64,000 nucleotides of DNA from Streptomyces sp. NWU339 (lineage in GTDB: Bacteria; Actinomycetota; Actinomycetes; Streptomycetales; Streptomycetaceae): positions 26,269-90,268 of the forward strand of contig NZ_QFRK01000027.1 in NCBI RefSeq assembly GCF_003143855.1, read 5' to 3'. Shown in pieces: positions 18,461 to 26,850 of the stretch. The stretch's first letter is position 1. Each line of letters starts with the position of its first letter. Made by a program: the position numbers and the translations under genes. Below the pieces are notes generated by a model that saw only the letters and a program-made list of their open reading frames with translations, was not told where the DNA came from and did no database searches.

Positions 18461-18958
18461 CTACGTTTCCGGTGTCGCGGTGCGGCTGCGCACCGGGTGC
18501 TTGCTCAGGACGGAGACCCGGTTGAAGGCGTTCATGGTGATCGCCACCCAGATCACGGCGGAGATCTCGTCTTCCGACAGCACGGAGCGCGCGAGCGCGT
18601 ACGCGGTGCTCTGCGCGTCGGCGTCCGTGGGCAGGGTGGTGACCTCGGCGAGTGCCAGCGCGGCGCGCTCGCGCGGATGGAACAGTTCGGTGTCGCGCCA
18701 GGCGGCCAGCACGCCCAGGCGCTGCGCGGTCTCGCCGGCGCGCAGCGCCCGCGTGGTGTGCAGACTGAGGCAGAACGCGCAGGCGTTGAGCTGGGAGACC
18801 CGGATGTTGATCAGCTCGACGAGGACGCGGTCCAGACCGGCGTCGGCCGCGACCCCGCGCACCGCCTCGGCCGTGGCCGCCAGCGCGCGATAGGCGGCCG
18901 GGCTCTGCTTGTCGACGAACACCCGCTGGTCCGTGCTCTCCGCTGCCGTCTGGGTCAC
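18461..18958 (-). CDS. AhpD-like/carboxymuconolactone decarboxylase family protein
   Basis: This 165-aa protein has the CMD/AhpD core with the redox motif NACAFCLSLH, a CxxC followed by His, typical of alkylhydroperoxidase-type disulfide reductases. The frame opens at 19003, but the GTG at 18958 is preceded by GGAG with six-base spacing, so the shorter form is preferred. It lies between the PucR-type regulator upstream and the questin-oxidase-like gene downstream, all on the same strand. The start region is AT-rich for this genome (18995-19030). A role in peroxide or thiol redox is expected from the family; its partner is unknown. Confidence 0.8.
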   Translation of the reverse strand: MTQTAAESTDQRVFVDKQSPAAYRALAATAEAVRGVAADAGLDRVLVELINIRVSQLNACAFCLSLHTTRALRAGETAQRLGVLAAWRDTELFHPRERAALALAEVTTLPTDADAQSTAYALARSVLSEDEISAVIWVAITMNAFNRVSVLSKHPVRSRTATPET

Positions 18959-19027
18959 GTGAACTCCTTCATCGCGCGGTGTCTGAACCTCTGCTCCCAT
19001 CATCCATGATTGTTGAAAAATGTAGTT

Positions 19028-20692
19028 TCATCGGCCGGCCGGACGCGGTCCCTCGCCCATCGCCGTGAGCTGCAGCCGCAGTGCCAGCCGCACCCGGGGC
19101 GAGGACAGGTCCACCGGGGCCACCTCGTCGAGCTTGCGCAGCCGGTAGCGCAGCGTGTTGGGATGGATCCGCAACAGCCGCGCGGCGCTCTGCGGGTCAC
19201 CGAAGTGGTCCAGCCAGGCCGCGAGCGTCGTGCGATACGGCGTGCCGTGCTCCTCGTCGTGCGCGCGCAGCGCGGCGAGCGGTCCGCCGAGCAGGCCCGT
19301 GTCGATCCCGACGGCCGCCGTGGCACGCTCCACGACGACGGCGTCCCAGGCGTCCTCCATCAGGACGATTCCCGTCCGGTCGGGGAGCGGGAGCCGGCCG
19401 GTGCCGATCAGCCGGTGGAGTTCGCCGGCCTCCGCGGTGGCACGGGGCAACTGGTCGGGGGAGTCGGCGGGGCAGCCCGCCGCGGCGTACAGACCCGGGT
19501 CATGGGCGTGGACCTCACGCAGCACATGCCGAAGCCAGTCCAGGGTGCCCGCACCGGCATCGGCCATACCCCCGGCGGTGACGGGGCGTCTGCCCCGCGG
19601 CCGTTCGGCGACCAGGCCGAACAGCAACCCGTCGAGGTCGGTCAGCAAGGGCTGGTGCCAGCCGAAGCGGAGGGCGACCGATTCCCACAGATCCAGTTGC
19701 CTGCGTATGTCGGTCCCGTCGGGGGATCCGAAGGCCACCACCCGCCAGGGACCCGCCGGCAGCGCGGGCGCGGCGCCCGGTCCGGGAACGACCGGTCCGG
19801 GTGCGGCGCCCGGACCGCTGCCGGAGGCGGCACCCTCGCGCAGGGCCACCCGCAGCTGACCCGTCGAGACCCGCCGTGCGATACCGGCCTCGGCACGCAG
19901 CCGCAGCAGATGCAGGGCGAGGACTGAGGCCACGTCGCTGAGCTCCCGGATGCGTTCCGGGGGGACCTGGGAGCGGACCACCGCCCAGATCGAACCGAGC
20001 CACTCACCGCCGGCCCGTACCGGGATGATCAGCCGGGGCAGGGTGCCGTCGGGGCCGGCCGGGGTCCAGATGGGGTCACTGGAGCGGGCGAGCCTGCGGA
20101 AGACACCGCCGGCCCGGAAATGGGTGAGGGTTTCCGGGGGCACACGCCGACCCACGATGGTGGAGACGCGTGCCGGATCGGTCGTGTCCTGCCGCGCGGA
20201 GTAGGCGAGAACCCGGGACTGCGCGTCCTCCACCGTCACCGGCGCGTCGATGATCTCGGCTGCCGCGTCGGCCAGCGCGAACAGGTCGGCGTGCGGTCCA
20301 GGGCTGCCGAGGCGACTGGTGTCGGGCGCGGAGGCCCGGTCGATGACGCCGCGCAGCAGCCAGACGACATGCGCCCACGACGTGTGCGGCTGCAGCTCGA
20401 CCAGCGCGGGGCCCGCCAGCTCGCGGGCGGCACGGGCCACCTGCGGATCACCGGCGAAGGGGCCCTTGAGTACGACGCCCCCGGCCGCCGCCCGGGCGGC
20501 CCGTTCCAGCAGGGCGACGGCCCCGTCCCGGTCGGCCACACCCACCCCCAGGACGAGCTCTCCCGGCTGCCCCACGGCATCCCCGGGCTCGGCCAGGGCG
20601 ACGTCGTGCACTTCGGCGTCCCGGGCCGCCACAACGGTACGGAGGAATCCGGCGCCCAGGGAATCCACCAGATCGGTGACCGTGATCGTCAT
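19028..20692 (-). CDS. PucR/CdaR-type transcriptional regulator
   Basis: This 554-aa regulator has the PucR architecture: an N-terminal purine-catabolism-type sensor domain (about 1-120), a central GAF-like region (about 140-290, with AAEIIDAPVTVED), and a C-terminal PucR helix-turn-helix (about 485-545) containing AAWLDHFGDPQSAARLLRIH followed by NTLRYRLRKL. The frame extends to 20950, but the ATG at 20692 with an upstream GGGGGA site begins the conserved MTITVTDLVDSLG. It is divergent from a DadA-type dehydrogenase, and a 24-bp inverted repeat lies in the 178-bp gap. Regulators of this family commonly control an adjacent amine, amino-acid or purine catabolic gene, so control of the dehydrogenase is likely. 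Confidence 0.9.
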   Translation of the reverse strand: MTITVTDLVDSLGAGFLRTVVAARDAEVHDVALAEPGDAVGQPGELVLGVGVADRDGAVALLERAARAAAGGVVLKGPFAGDPQVARAARELAGPALVELQPHTSWAHVVWLLRGVIDRASAPDTSRLGSPGPHADLFALADAAAEIIDAPVTVEDAQSRVLAYSARQDTTDPARVSTIVGRRVPPETLTHFRAGGVFRRLARSSDPIWTPAGPDGTLPRLIIPVRAGGEWLGSIWAVVRSQVPPERIRELSDVASVLALHLLRLRAEAGIARRVSTGQLRVALREGAASGSGPGAAPGPVVPGPGAAPALPAGPWRVVAFGSPDGTDIRRQLDLWESVALRFGWHQPLLTDLDGLLFGLVAERPRGRRPVTAGGMADAGAGTLDWLRHVLREVHAHDPGLYAAAGCPADSPDQLPRATAEAGELHRLIGTGRLPLPDRTGIVLMEDAWDAVVVERATAAVGIDTGLLGGPLAALRAHDEEHGTPYRTTLAAWLDHFGDPQSAARLLRIHPNTLRYRLRKLDEVAPVDLSSPRVRLALRLQLTAMGEGPRPAGR

Positions 20693-20778
20693 CGGTCCCC
20701 CGCGGTGCGACGGCAGCAGCTCATGAGCAGGGTCATGCCCCCATTGTGACCTGGAGGCATGGTTCCCGGGGCACCACA

Positions 20779-20802
20779 TGTACGGCTCCGATTGGCCGTA
20801 CA
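20779..20802. promoter_or_regulatory. Inverted repeat, candidate PucR-type operator
   Basis: Perfect 8-base arms, TGTACGGC and GCCGTACA, are separated by 8 bases. The site lies in the divergent promoter region, 87 bases before the regulator start and 69 bases before the dehydrogenase start, a fitting place for an operator controlling both. Confidence 0.55.
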
Positions 20803-20870
20803 GCACAAAGACAACGGCACGGCCCGGGCTCACCATCGAAGACACCACCGCCTTGGAGAAGAGGTTTCGC

Positions 20871-22139
20871 ATGACCCGCCCCGCCTCGCCCGCGCACTCC
20901 GGCCCCCGCTCCGTCGCCGTCGTCGGTGCCGGCATGGTCGGACTGTCCACCGCCTGGTTCCTTCAGGAGCGAGGCGTCGACGTCACCGTGTACGACCGCG
21001 ACGGAGTGGCCGCCGGCTCCTCCTGGGGCAACGCCGGATGGCTGACCCCCGGCCTGGCGACGCCGCTGCCCGAGCCCGCGGTCCTCAGCTACGGCGTACG
21101 CGCGGTCCTCAGCCCGTCCTCCCCGGTCTACGTCCCGCCCAGCGCCAACCCCGGCCTGCTCAGGTTCCTCGCGGGATTCGCCCGGAACAGCACCGCGACA
21201 CGGTGGCTGCGGGCCATGCGCGCGCTCGTCCCCATCAACAGCCTGTCGCTGTCCAGCTTCGACGCGCTGGCCGAAGGCGGCGTCGAGGCGCGGACCCTCG
21301 ACGCCAAGTCCTTCCTCGCGGCCTACCGCACGGCAGGGGAACGCCGGGTCCTGCTGGAGGAACTCGAACAGATCCACGCCGCCGGACAGCGCATGGAGTT
21401 CGACGTCCTCGACGGCGACGAGGCCCGGGGGATCGAGCCGTCCCTCTCGAACGAGATCGGCGCGGCGATCCGTCTGCACGGCCAGCGCTACATCGACCCC
21501 GGACACTTCGTGCACGCCCTGGGCGACGCGGTCCGCGCCCGGGGCGGCGAGATCCTGGAGAGGACGGAGGTCACCGATGTGCGGGACGCGGCCACCGGCG
21601 TCATCGTCCGGACCGGTGACGACCGGGACCGGCGCTTCGACGCGGTGGTCCTGGCCACCGGAGCCTGGCTCGGCCGCCATGCCAGGAAGTTCGGGGTCCG
21701 CTCCCTCGTACAGGCCGGGCGGGGGTACAGCTTCAGCGTCCCGATCGAGCACGTGCCGTCCGGCCCCGTCTACTTCCCCGGCCAGCGCGTCGCCTGCACA
21801 CCGCTCGGCGACCGGCTGCGCGTCGCCGGAATGATGGAGTTCCGCAAGCCGGAAGCGCCCCTGGACGCGCGCCGGATCAACGCCATCGCCGAGGCGGCCC
21901 GCCCGCTGCTGCGCGGCGCCGACCTGGAAGCCCGCAAGGACGAGTGGGTCGGCTCGCGCCCCTGCACGACCGACGGACTGCCCCTGATCGGGGCCACCCG
22001 CTCGCCCCGGGTCTTCGCCGCCGGCGGACACGGCATGTGGGGCATCACCCTCGGCCCGGCCACCGGACAGCTGCTCGCCGAGACGATGGTCACCGGCGCA
22101 CGCCCCGCGCAGCTCGCGCCGTTCGACCCGCTGCGCTGA
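20871..22139 (+). CDS. FAD-dependent D-amino-acid dehydrogenase-type oxidoreductase (DadA-like)
   Basis: This 422-aa protein of the DAO superfamily has an N-terminal dinucleotide fold VVGAGMVGLSTAWFL (about residues 15-29), then GVAAGSSWGNAGWLTPG, which is typical of DadA-type dehydrogenases, and a C-terminal FAD-contacting segment AGGHGMWGITLGPATG (about 383-398). It would deaminate a D-amino acid or related secondary amine to the oxo acid, passing electrons to a membrane acceptor. The ATG at 20871 follows GAGAAGAGG; the upstream frame lacks family similarity. It is divergent from the PucR-type regulator and ends at a strong 16-bp hairpin. The exact substrate cannot be told from sequence. 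Confidence 0.88.
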   Translation: MTRPASPAHSGPRSVAVVGAGMVGLSTAWFLQERGVDVTVYDRDGVAAGSSWGNAGWLTPGLATPLPEPAVLSYGVRAVLSPSSPVYVPPSANPGLLRFLAGFARNSTATRWLRAMRALVPINSLSLSSFDALAEGGVEARTLDAKSFLAAYRTAGERRVLLEELEQIHAAGQRMEFDVLDGDEARGIEPSLSNEIGAAIRLHGQRYIDPGHFVHALGDAVRARGGEILERTEVTDVRDAATGVIVRTGDDRDRRFDAVVLATGAWLGRHARKFGVRSLVQAGRGYSFSVPIEHVPSGPVYFPGQRVACTPLGDRLRVAGMMEFRKPEAPLDARRINAIAEAARPLLRGADLEARKDEWVGSRPCTTDGLPLIGATRSPRVFAAGGHGMWGITLGPATGQLLAETMVTGARPAQLAPFDPLR

Positions 22140-22146
22140 CCGGCTA

Positions 22147-22182
22147 CCGGCGGCGGGGCGGGAATGCCCGCCCCGCCGCCGG
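22147..22182. terminator. Strong bidirectional terminator hairpin
   Basis: Perfect 16-base arms (22147-22162 and 22167-22182) enclose a 4-base AATG loop. It lies between the convergent DadA-like and YceI genes. Confidence 0.85.
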
Positions 22183-22190
22183 CCCGTCCG

Positions 22191-23105
22191 CTACTTGGGC
22201 GGGGTCGGTGTGTCGTGGGTCCGGTACATGGCCTGTACGTCGAGCGCCAGCTGGACCGTCGGCCCGACGACGGCGATGCCGCGGGCGAGCATGGAACGCC
22301 AGTTGAGGGTGAAGTCCTCGCGATGCAGTTCGGCCTTCGCGAGAGCGGCGCAGCGCAGTTCCTGCTCGTAGCCGCCGTTCACGGCGCCGAGATACTCGGT
22401 GTCGAGGCCTATCGAGCGACTGGTGCCGTGCATCGTGAGGGTGCCGTGCACGGTCCACTTGGAGCCGCCGTGGTAGGCGAACCGAGTGCTGGTGAAGTCG
22501 ATGTACGGGTAGTTCTCGACGTCGAGGAAGTCGGCCGACCGCAGGTGGTTGTCGCGGGTCTGGTTGCCCGTGGTGATGCTGGAGGCGTCGATGCGCACCG
22601 AGACCTGGGAGTCGCCCATGTTCTCCGCGACCCGGATGCCGCCCTCGAACCGGGTGAAGCGGCCGTGGACATGAGCCATGCCCACGTGCTTGGCGATGAA
22701 CCGGATCGCGGTGTGCGGAGGGTCGAACAACCAGGTGCCGGCGGGCGGCAGCTCCAGCTGGCGCCCGGGCTCCAGCACGACGCGTGCGGGGGCGAGAGCC
22801 ACCCCGGCGACTATGTCGACGGTCTGGCGGGCGGGTGACAGGCCCTGCGCTGTCAGCATCACGCTGTACCTGCCGGGGGGCAGGACCGCCATGTAGTAGC
22901 CGTACGGGTCGGTGGTGCCGCGGGCCGCGACGCGGTGGCTGTCCAGCGCGGTCACCGTGACCTCGGCCGCGCCCAGCGGCTGCCCCAGGGCATCGACGGC
23001 CTCGCAGCCGAACGCCCCCGCGCCGGTCGGCAGGGGGACCGAGAGGCCCGACGAGGCGCCGGAGGCGCCCTGCGGGCGCAGGCGCCGCAGCAGTCCGAGG
23101 ACCAT
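22191..23105 (-). CDS. YceI family protein with N-terminal carboxypeptidase-regulatory-like domain
   Basis: This 304-aa protein has two parts. Residues about 30-115 form a CarboxypepD_reg-like beta-sandwich (GQPLGAAEVTVTALDSHR, DPYGYYMAVLPPGRYSVML). Residues about 120-300 form a YceI lipocalin-like barrel (GTWLFDPPHTAIRFIAKH, VRIDASSITTGNQTRDNHL, FLDVENYPYIDFTST). YceI proteins bind isoprenoid-like lipids in other bacteria. No signal peptide is evident, so it seems cytoplasmic. The ATG at 23105 has AAAGG nine bases upstream; a GTG nine bases earlier (23114) overlaps that site and is less likely. The gene stands alone. Confidence 0.88.
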   Translation of the reverse strand: MVLGLLRRLRPQGASGASSGLSVPLPTGAGAFGCEAVDALGQPLGAAEVTVTALDSHRVAARGTTDPYGYYMAVLPPGRYSVMLTAQGLSPARQTVDIVAGVALAPARVVLEPGRQLELPPAGTWLFDPPHTAIRFIAKHVGMAHVHGRFTRFEGGIRVAENMGDSQVSVRIDASSITTGNQTRDNHLRSADFLDVENYPYIDFTSTRFAYHGGSKWTVHGTLTMHGTSRSIGLDTEYLGAVNGGYEQELRCAALAKAELHREDFTLNWRSMLARGIAVVGPTVQLALDVQAMYRTHDTPTPPK

Positions 23106-23533
23106 GGTGTTCACCTTTCTTCACGCATGTTTCCGCCTGGCCCGTACGGCACACCGCGTTCGCGGCTGCCAAGAGCCAGAGGATCAGGACACCGGTACGA
23201 GGGGGGCGGCCTGTCATCGATCCTAAAGCCGTCGGAAGAGGAGAGTGACTGCTCCCGACATCGGCGCGGGCGCCGGGCGGTGCCGGATGGGCCATCGGGG
23301 GTGCGGTGTCATGAAGGGCAATGTGCCGATTTGCAGGGGTGTTTCTTTGCAGCGCCGCTCCGGCAAATGGCGGGAACGTGTCGGGGTGTTCATGCATCAC
23401 TCGCGATTTCCGTGCACATTGCACACGATCCACGCGTGCCGTCGCCCGGGCCGATGAGTTCTCGCGCGTTCCGTGGTCCAAGGAGGAGGCGAGGGGAAAG
23501 GCGTTTTCCCCGCCCGGGAGAGGAGCGCGGACG
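23106..23533. other. 428-bp divergent intergenic region
   Basis: This region separates the divergent YceI and DHFR-like genes and must hold both promoters. A 70-codon open frame (23245-23457, plus) is present, but its composition and poor ribosome-binding-site spacing do not support a gene. No repeat or RNA structure stood out. Confidence 0.5.
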
Positions 23534-24199
23534 ATGAAGCTCACGCTGACGCAGTTTCTGACACTGGACGGCGTCTACCAGGGCCCGGGGGCCCCGGACG
23601 AGGACACCAGTGACGGATTCACCCGGGGCGGCTGGTTCGTGCCGTATCTGGACGAGGCGTTCGAACGGATGGCCGCCACCTGGCTCGGCCGGGCGGACGC
23701 GTTGCTGCTGGGCCGCCGCACCTATGTGGGTTTCGCGCGGGACTGGCCGAAGATGACCGAGCCCCCCTTCGGCCCGCTCATGAACGGCCTGCCGAAGTAC
23801 GTGGCGTCCCACAGCCTGACCGAGGCCGGGTGGAACCCGACCACGATCCTCTCCGGTGACGTCCCCGCCCAGGTCGCCGACCTGAAACGACAGCCCGGCC
23901 GAGAGCTGCAACTCCACGGCAGCGCCCGGCTGGCCCGGTCCCTGCTGGCCGCCGGCCTGATCGACGAACTGCGCCTGGTCGTCGCCCCCGTGGTGCTGGG
24001 TGCCGGCCGCCGTCTCTTCCCGGACGGCGGCGCCCCGGCCGGCCTGAGCCTCGTCCACCACGAGGCGACACCGCGCGGACTGGCGGTCCACGTCTACGAA
24101 TTGACCGGACGACCCGAGTACGGAACCTACGGAGCCGGCACACAGGGATCGACGGACGCACGGCACGGCGAAGGTCCTCGCCCCGGGCCCGGCCTGTGA
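23534..24199 (+). CDS. Dihydrofolate reductase-family (RibD C-terminal domain) protein
   Basis: This 221-aa protein has the RibD C-terminal/DHFR-like fold found in YwjB/YyaP proteins. The pattern is LTQFLTLDGVYQGPG at the start, ADALLLGRRTYVGFARDWP (about 54-72), the LQLHGSARLARSLLAAGLIDEL nucleotide-binding region, and APVVLGAGRRLFPDG. The frame is open to 23321, but the ATG at 23534 has AGGAG nine bases ahead and begins the conserved domain. The last 30 residues are low-complexity. It is probably an NADPH-dependent reductase of unknown substrate, not a true dihydrofolate reductase. Confidence 0.85.
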   Translation: MKLTLTQFLTLDGVYQGPGAPDEDTSDGFTRGGWFVPYLDEAFERMAATWLGRADALLLGRRTYVGFARDWPKMTEPPFGPLMNGLPKYVASHSLTEAGWNPTTILSGDVPAQVADLKRQPGRELQLHGSARLARSLLAAGLIDELRLVVAPVVLGAGRRLFPDGGAPAGLSLVHHEATPRGLAVHVYELTGRPEYGTYGAGTQGSTDARHGEGPRPGPGL

Positions 24200-24225
24200 G
24201 GGGGGTGTGCCCGGGCGGGGCGAGG
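24177..24225. terminator. Candidate bidirectional terminator
   Basis: Nine-base arms CCTCGCCCC (24177-24185) and GGGGCGAGG (24217-24225), with further CCCGGG complementarity inside, span the end of the DHFR-like gene and the gap to the convergent sugar dehydrogenase. Confidence 0.45.
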
Positions 24226-24270
24226 ACGGCTGCGTGCTGCGGGGCTCACCGGGCAGGTCGGGGGACGCCG

Positions 24271-25767
24271 TCAGTCCTGCAGGCGGTACTCGATGATCGC
24301 GCCCGGGTTCTCCAGGGGGTCGGACACCGGACTGCCCTGCGCGTCACGGACGGGGCCCGCGGAGTCGGTCGCGGCAAAGAGGGACCTGCCGTCGGCGCTG
24401 AACTCCGTGTCACGGAAGCGGTTGTGCTCCATGAAGAGCTCGGTGACCTTGCTGACGCCCTGGCCTCCCGGTGTGAGGTCGACGCGGTAGACGGTGCCGT
24501 CCTTGAGGGTGGTCATCACCAGGGAGTTGTTCCAGCCGGGGATGCCCTTACCGGTGGCTTCGGCGGACTTCCTGGACATCCCGTAGTGCTCGAAGCTGGA
24601 GGGCGCGATGGTGGGCCAGCACAGGGACCACTCCTCGCCCTGCGCGCACCTGGGGTTCTGGAAGTTGAAGTCCGAGCCCACGGTGCCGAAGGTGTGGATC
24701 GGCTGGACGAAGGGCTGTTTGAAGTCGGTCTCCTGCTGGACGGGGACCGTCTTGGGGATCTCGAAGTTGCTGAAGGTCAGCTCGTCGCACGGCGTCGGCC
24801 ACGAGGCGGACCAGTTGGCGTAGACGTAGGCCTTGTCGTCGCGGTAGCCCGAGACGTTCGGCCAGCCGTAGTTGCCGCCCTTCTTCAGGATGTTGATCTC
24901 GTCGTCGGTCTTCGGGCCCTGCTCGTTCGAGTAGAGCGTGCCGTCGGGGCCGAAGGCCAGGCCCTGCGCGTTGCGGTGCCCGTAGGTGTAGACGTGGCTG
25001 CGCACGCCGCCCAGGACCGGGTTGTCCGAGGGGACCGAGCCGTCGGTGTTCAGCCGCAGGGTCTTCCCCTGGTAGGCGATCCAGTCCCTGCCCTCGACTT
25101 CGTGGGCGGTGGGCAGCCGCATGGCGTAGCTGGGCTTGCAGGTGTTCCCGAACTGGTTCACACCCTGGTCACCGATGGTGTAGTACAGCTTGCCGTCCGG
25201 GCCCAGGCGCAGCCGCGCCGACTGGTGGTCGTTGCTGGCCGGCATGCCGGCGATGACGGCCTTCGGGCTGTGCAGCCGCTTTTGGACGGGGTCGTAGGTG
25301 TAGCGCTCGATCTTGGTGCGGGCCTGCACGGCCGGGGTGGGGTCGATGTCGTTGGTGTAGGAGATGTACGCGTACACCTCGCCGGTCCCGCGCCGTTGCT
25401 CGATGGCGAGGCCGAGCACACCGTCCTGCCCGCCCTCGCTGTGGACGGCCTGCGGCAGGCTGAGCAGGGTGGTCTTGGCGCCGGTCTTCGGGTCGACCCG
25501 GGTGACCTTCTTGCCGGTCTTCTCGGTGACCCACAGGGATCCGTCGGGAGCCCGGACGACCTCGTAGGGGTCTTGCAGGCCGGTGGCCACGACACGCTTG
25601 GCGAACATGCCCGAGGCGGGCGGTGTGCCGGTGCGGGCGGGAGGGGAGACGGCGTCGGGGTCCGAGGTGCCGGAGGGGTCTCCGCCGGTGACGGCGGCGC
25701 CGGTGAGGGAGGCGCCGAGGGCCAGGGCGAGTACGGTCGCCACCGGCCCGCGCAGTATGTGGTGCAT
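24271..25767 (-). CDS. Secreted PQQ-dependent sugar dehydrogenase (soluble GDH family)
   Basis: This 498-aa protein has an N-terminal signal peptide (hydrophobic residues about 8-25) and a six-bladed propeller of the soluble glucose dehydrogenase (GdhB) family, which oxidises aldoses to lactones with pyrroloquinoline quinone. Diagnostic segments are HQSARLRLGPDGKLYYTIGDQG near 190-210, which carries the catalytic His and the Gln-Gly PQQ-site region; TYGHRNAQGLAFGPDGTLYSNEQGP near 265-290; and GGNYGWPNVSG near 300. The ATG at 25767 starts the signal sequence. No pqq biosynthesis gene is in the window, so the cofactor would come from elsewhere. The gene stands alone, divergent from a TetR regulator 421 bases away. 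Confidence 0.88.
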   Translation of the reverse strand: MHHILRGPVATVLALALGASLTGAAVTGGDPSGTSDPDAVSPPARTGTPPASGMFAKRVVATGLQDPYEVVRAPDGSLWVTEKTGKKVTRVDPKTGAKTTLLSLPQAVHSEGGQDGVLGLAIEQRRGTGEVYAYISYTNDIDPTPAVQARTKIERYTYDPVQKRLHSPKAVIAGMPASNDHQSARLRLGPDGKLYYTIGDQGVNQFGNTCKPSYAMRLPTAHEVEGRDWIAYQGKTLRLNTDGSVPSDNPVLGGVRSHVYTYGHRNAQGLAFGPDGTLYSNEQGPKTDDEINILKKGGNYGWPNVSGYRDDKAYVYANWSASWPTPCDELTFSNFEIPKTVPVQQETDFKQPFVQPIHTFGTVGSDFNFQNPRCAQGEEWSLCWPTIAPSSFEHYGMSRKSAEATGKGIPGWNNSLVMTTLKDGTVYRVDLTPGGQGVSKVTELFMEHNRFRDTEFSADGRSLFAATDSAGPVRDAQGSPVSDPLENPGAIIEYRLQD

Positions 25768-26188
25768 GCGGTTCCTTCCAGTGAGGTTGCCCCTGCCCGA
25801 GCATCGCCTGGAGTAATCGATTCAGCACTCCGGGTGTCGCGGCATTCCGCCGTTCGGGTGACGGGGCGCCGTGGCCGGAAGGCGGGACATGCGCGAGAAC
25901 CCGCCCGGTCGCCGTCCGGGCAGGTCTGAAGGACCGCCCCACCCCGACGAGTTGAGGGCCGGAGTGCCGGGCTGCCGCTGTGCGCGGTGGCCGGCCCGGC
26001 GGTAAACCCAGGTTTCGAGGGCGCTCAAGGGGCGCGCCACCGGTGTTCACCCGATCGGAGTGCGAGGAGCACCCCGCATCGTGGTTCGCCCGGATGGCTA
26101 GACTGCACCGGCAGTGCCGTACCGCCGCGCCGACCGCCCAGGAGTGTCCCGTGACCCACCGCTTCTCCTCGTGAGTCAGGGGCTCCGC
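25768..26188. other. 421-bp divergent intergenic region
   Basis: This separates the sugar dehydrogenase from the divergent TetR gene. A TAGACT (26098-26103) could be the -10 element of the TetR promoter, but no clear -35 partner is seen. No gene-like frame was found. Confidence 0.4.
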
Positions 26189-26773
26189 ATGGCAACGAAC
26201 CGTACGGCCAAGAGCATCGCCACCCGTCAGCGATTCGTCGACGAGGCCCTGCGCCTCTTCAAGGAACAGGGCTACGAGCGCACGTCCATGGCCCAGATCG
26301 CGGCCGCGGCCGGCAGCAGCCGGGCCAATCTGTACCTGTACTTCAACAGCAAGTCCCAGATCATCAGGGCCCGCATGACCGAGATCGAGGCCGAGGTGGC
26401 CGAGCTCTACGCCGTACTGGACGGGATGCCGAGGCACACACCCGGGGCCATGCGGGAGTGGATGGGCACCGCCCGTGAGATGTGGCTGCGCTACGCCACC
26501 GAGTTCGAGGCCGTCAACCAGGCCATGGCCATCGACCCGGACGTACTCGAGGAATGGCTGGGCCTGATCAGGCGCGTCTCGTCGGCCCACGCGTCGCTCC
26601 ACCTGGACGGTGCGACGGAGGACGAACGGGCGGAACGCGAAGTGCACATGGCCACGCTGATGATGAGCCTGGAACGCAACTTCTACTTCCTGTACATCCG
26701 CGGCCACAAGGAGCGGGAGGAGCTGATCCTCACCTCACTGGCCCGGCAGTGGGCCCGGTTGTTCGACGACTGA
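26189..26773 (+). CDS. TetR/AcrR family transcriptional regulator
   Basis: This 194-aa regulator has an N-terminal TetR helix-turn-helix (about 10-55): ATRQRFVDEALRLFKEQGYE, then TSMAQIAAAAGSSRANLYLY and FNSKSQII. The C-terminal ligand domain is alpha-helical. The ATG at 26189 is preceded by CAGGGG; an in-frame GTG at 26171 is possible but less well placed. It is convergent with the P450-reductase gene and separated from it by a 14-bp terminator hairpin. It may regulate the P450/hydrolase/SDR operon, whose promoter lies 4.4 kb away, or the divergent sugar dehydrogenase. Confidence 0.92.
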   Translation: MATNRTAKSIATRQRFVDEALRLFKEQGYERTSMAQIAAAAGSSRANLYLYFNSKSQIIRARMTEIEAEVAELYAVLDGMPRHTPGAMREWMGTAREMWLRYATEFEAVNQAMAIDPDVLEEWLGLIRRVSSAHASLHLDGATEDERAEREVHMATLMMSLERNFYFLYIRGHKEREELILTSLARQWARLFDD

Positions 26774-26784
26774 CCGGACACAGG

Positions 26785-26825
26785 ACTCCGTCGGGAAACC
26801 CGGCGAACGGATTTCCCGACGGAGT
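26785..26825. terminator. Bidirectional terminator hairpin
   Basis: Perfect 14-base arms (26785-26798 and 26812-26825, ACTCCGTCGGGAAA) flank a 13-base loop between the convergent TetR and P450-reductase genes. Confidence 0.85.
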
Positions 26826-26850
26826 GGGGGAGCGGGTGAACGGCCCGGGG

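Noticed and set aside
23245..23457. 70-codon plus-strand frame in the YceI/DHFR-like gap
   Set aside because: Ribosome-binding site too close to the GTG, atypical composition, and no family resemblance.
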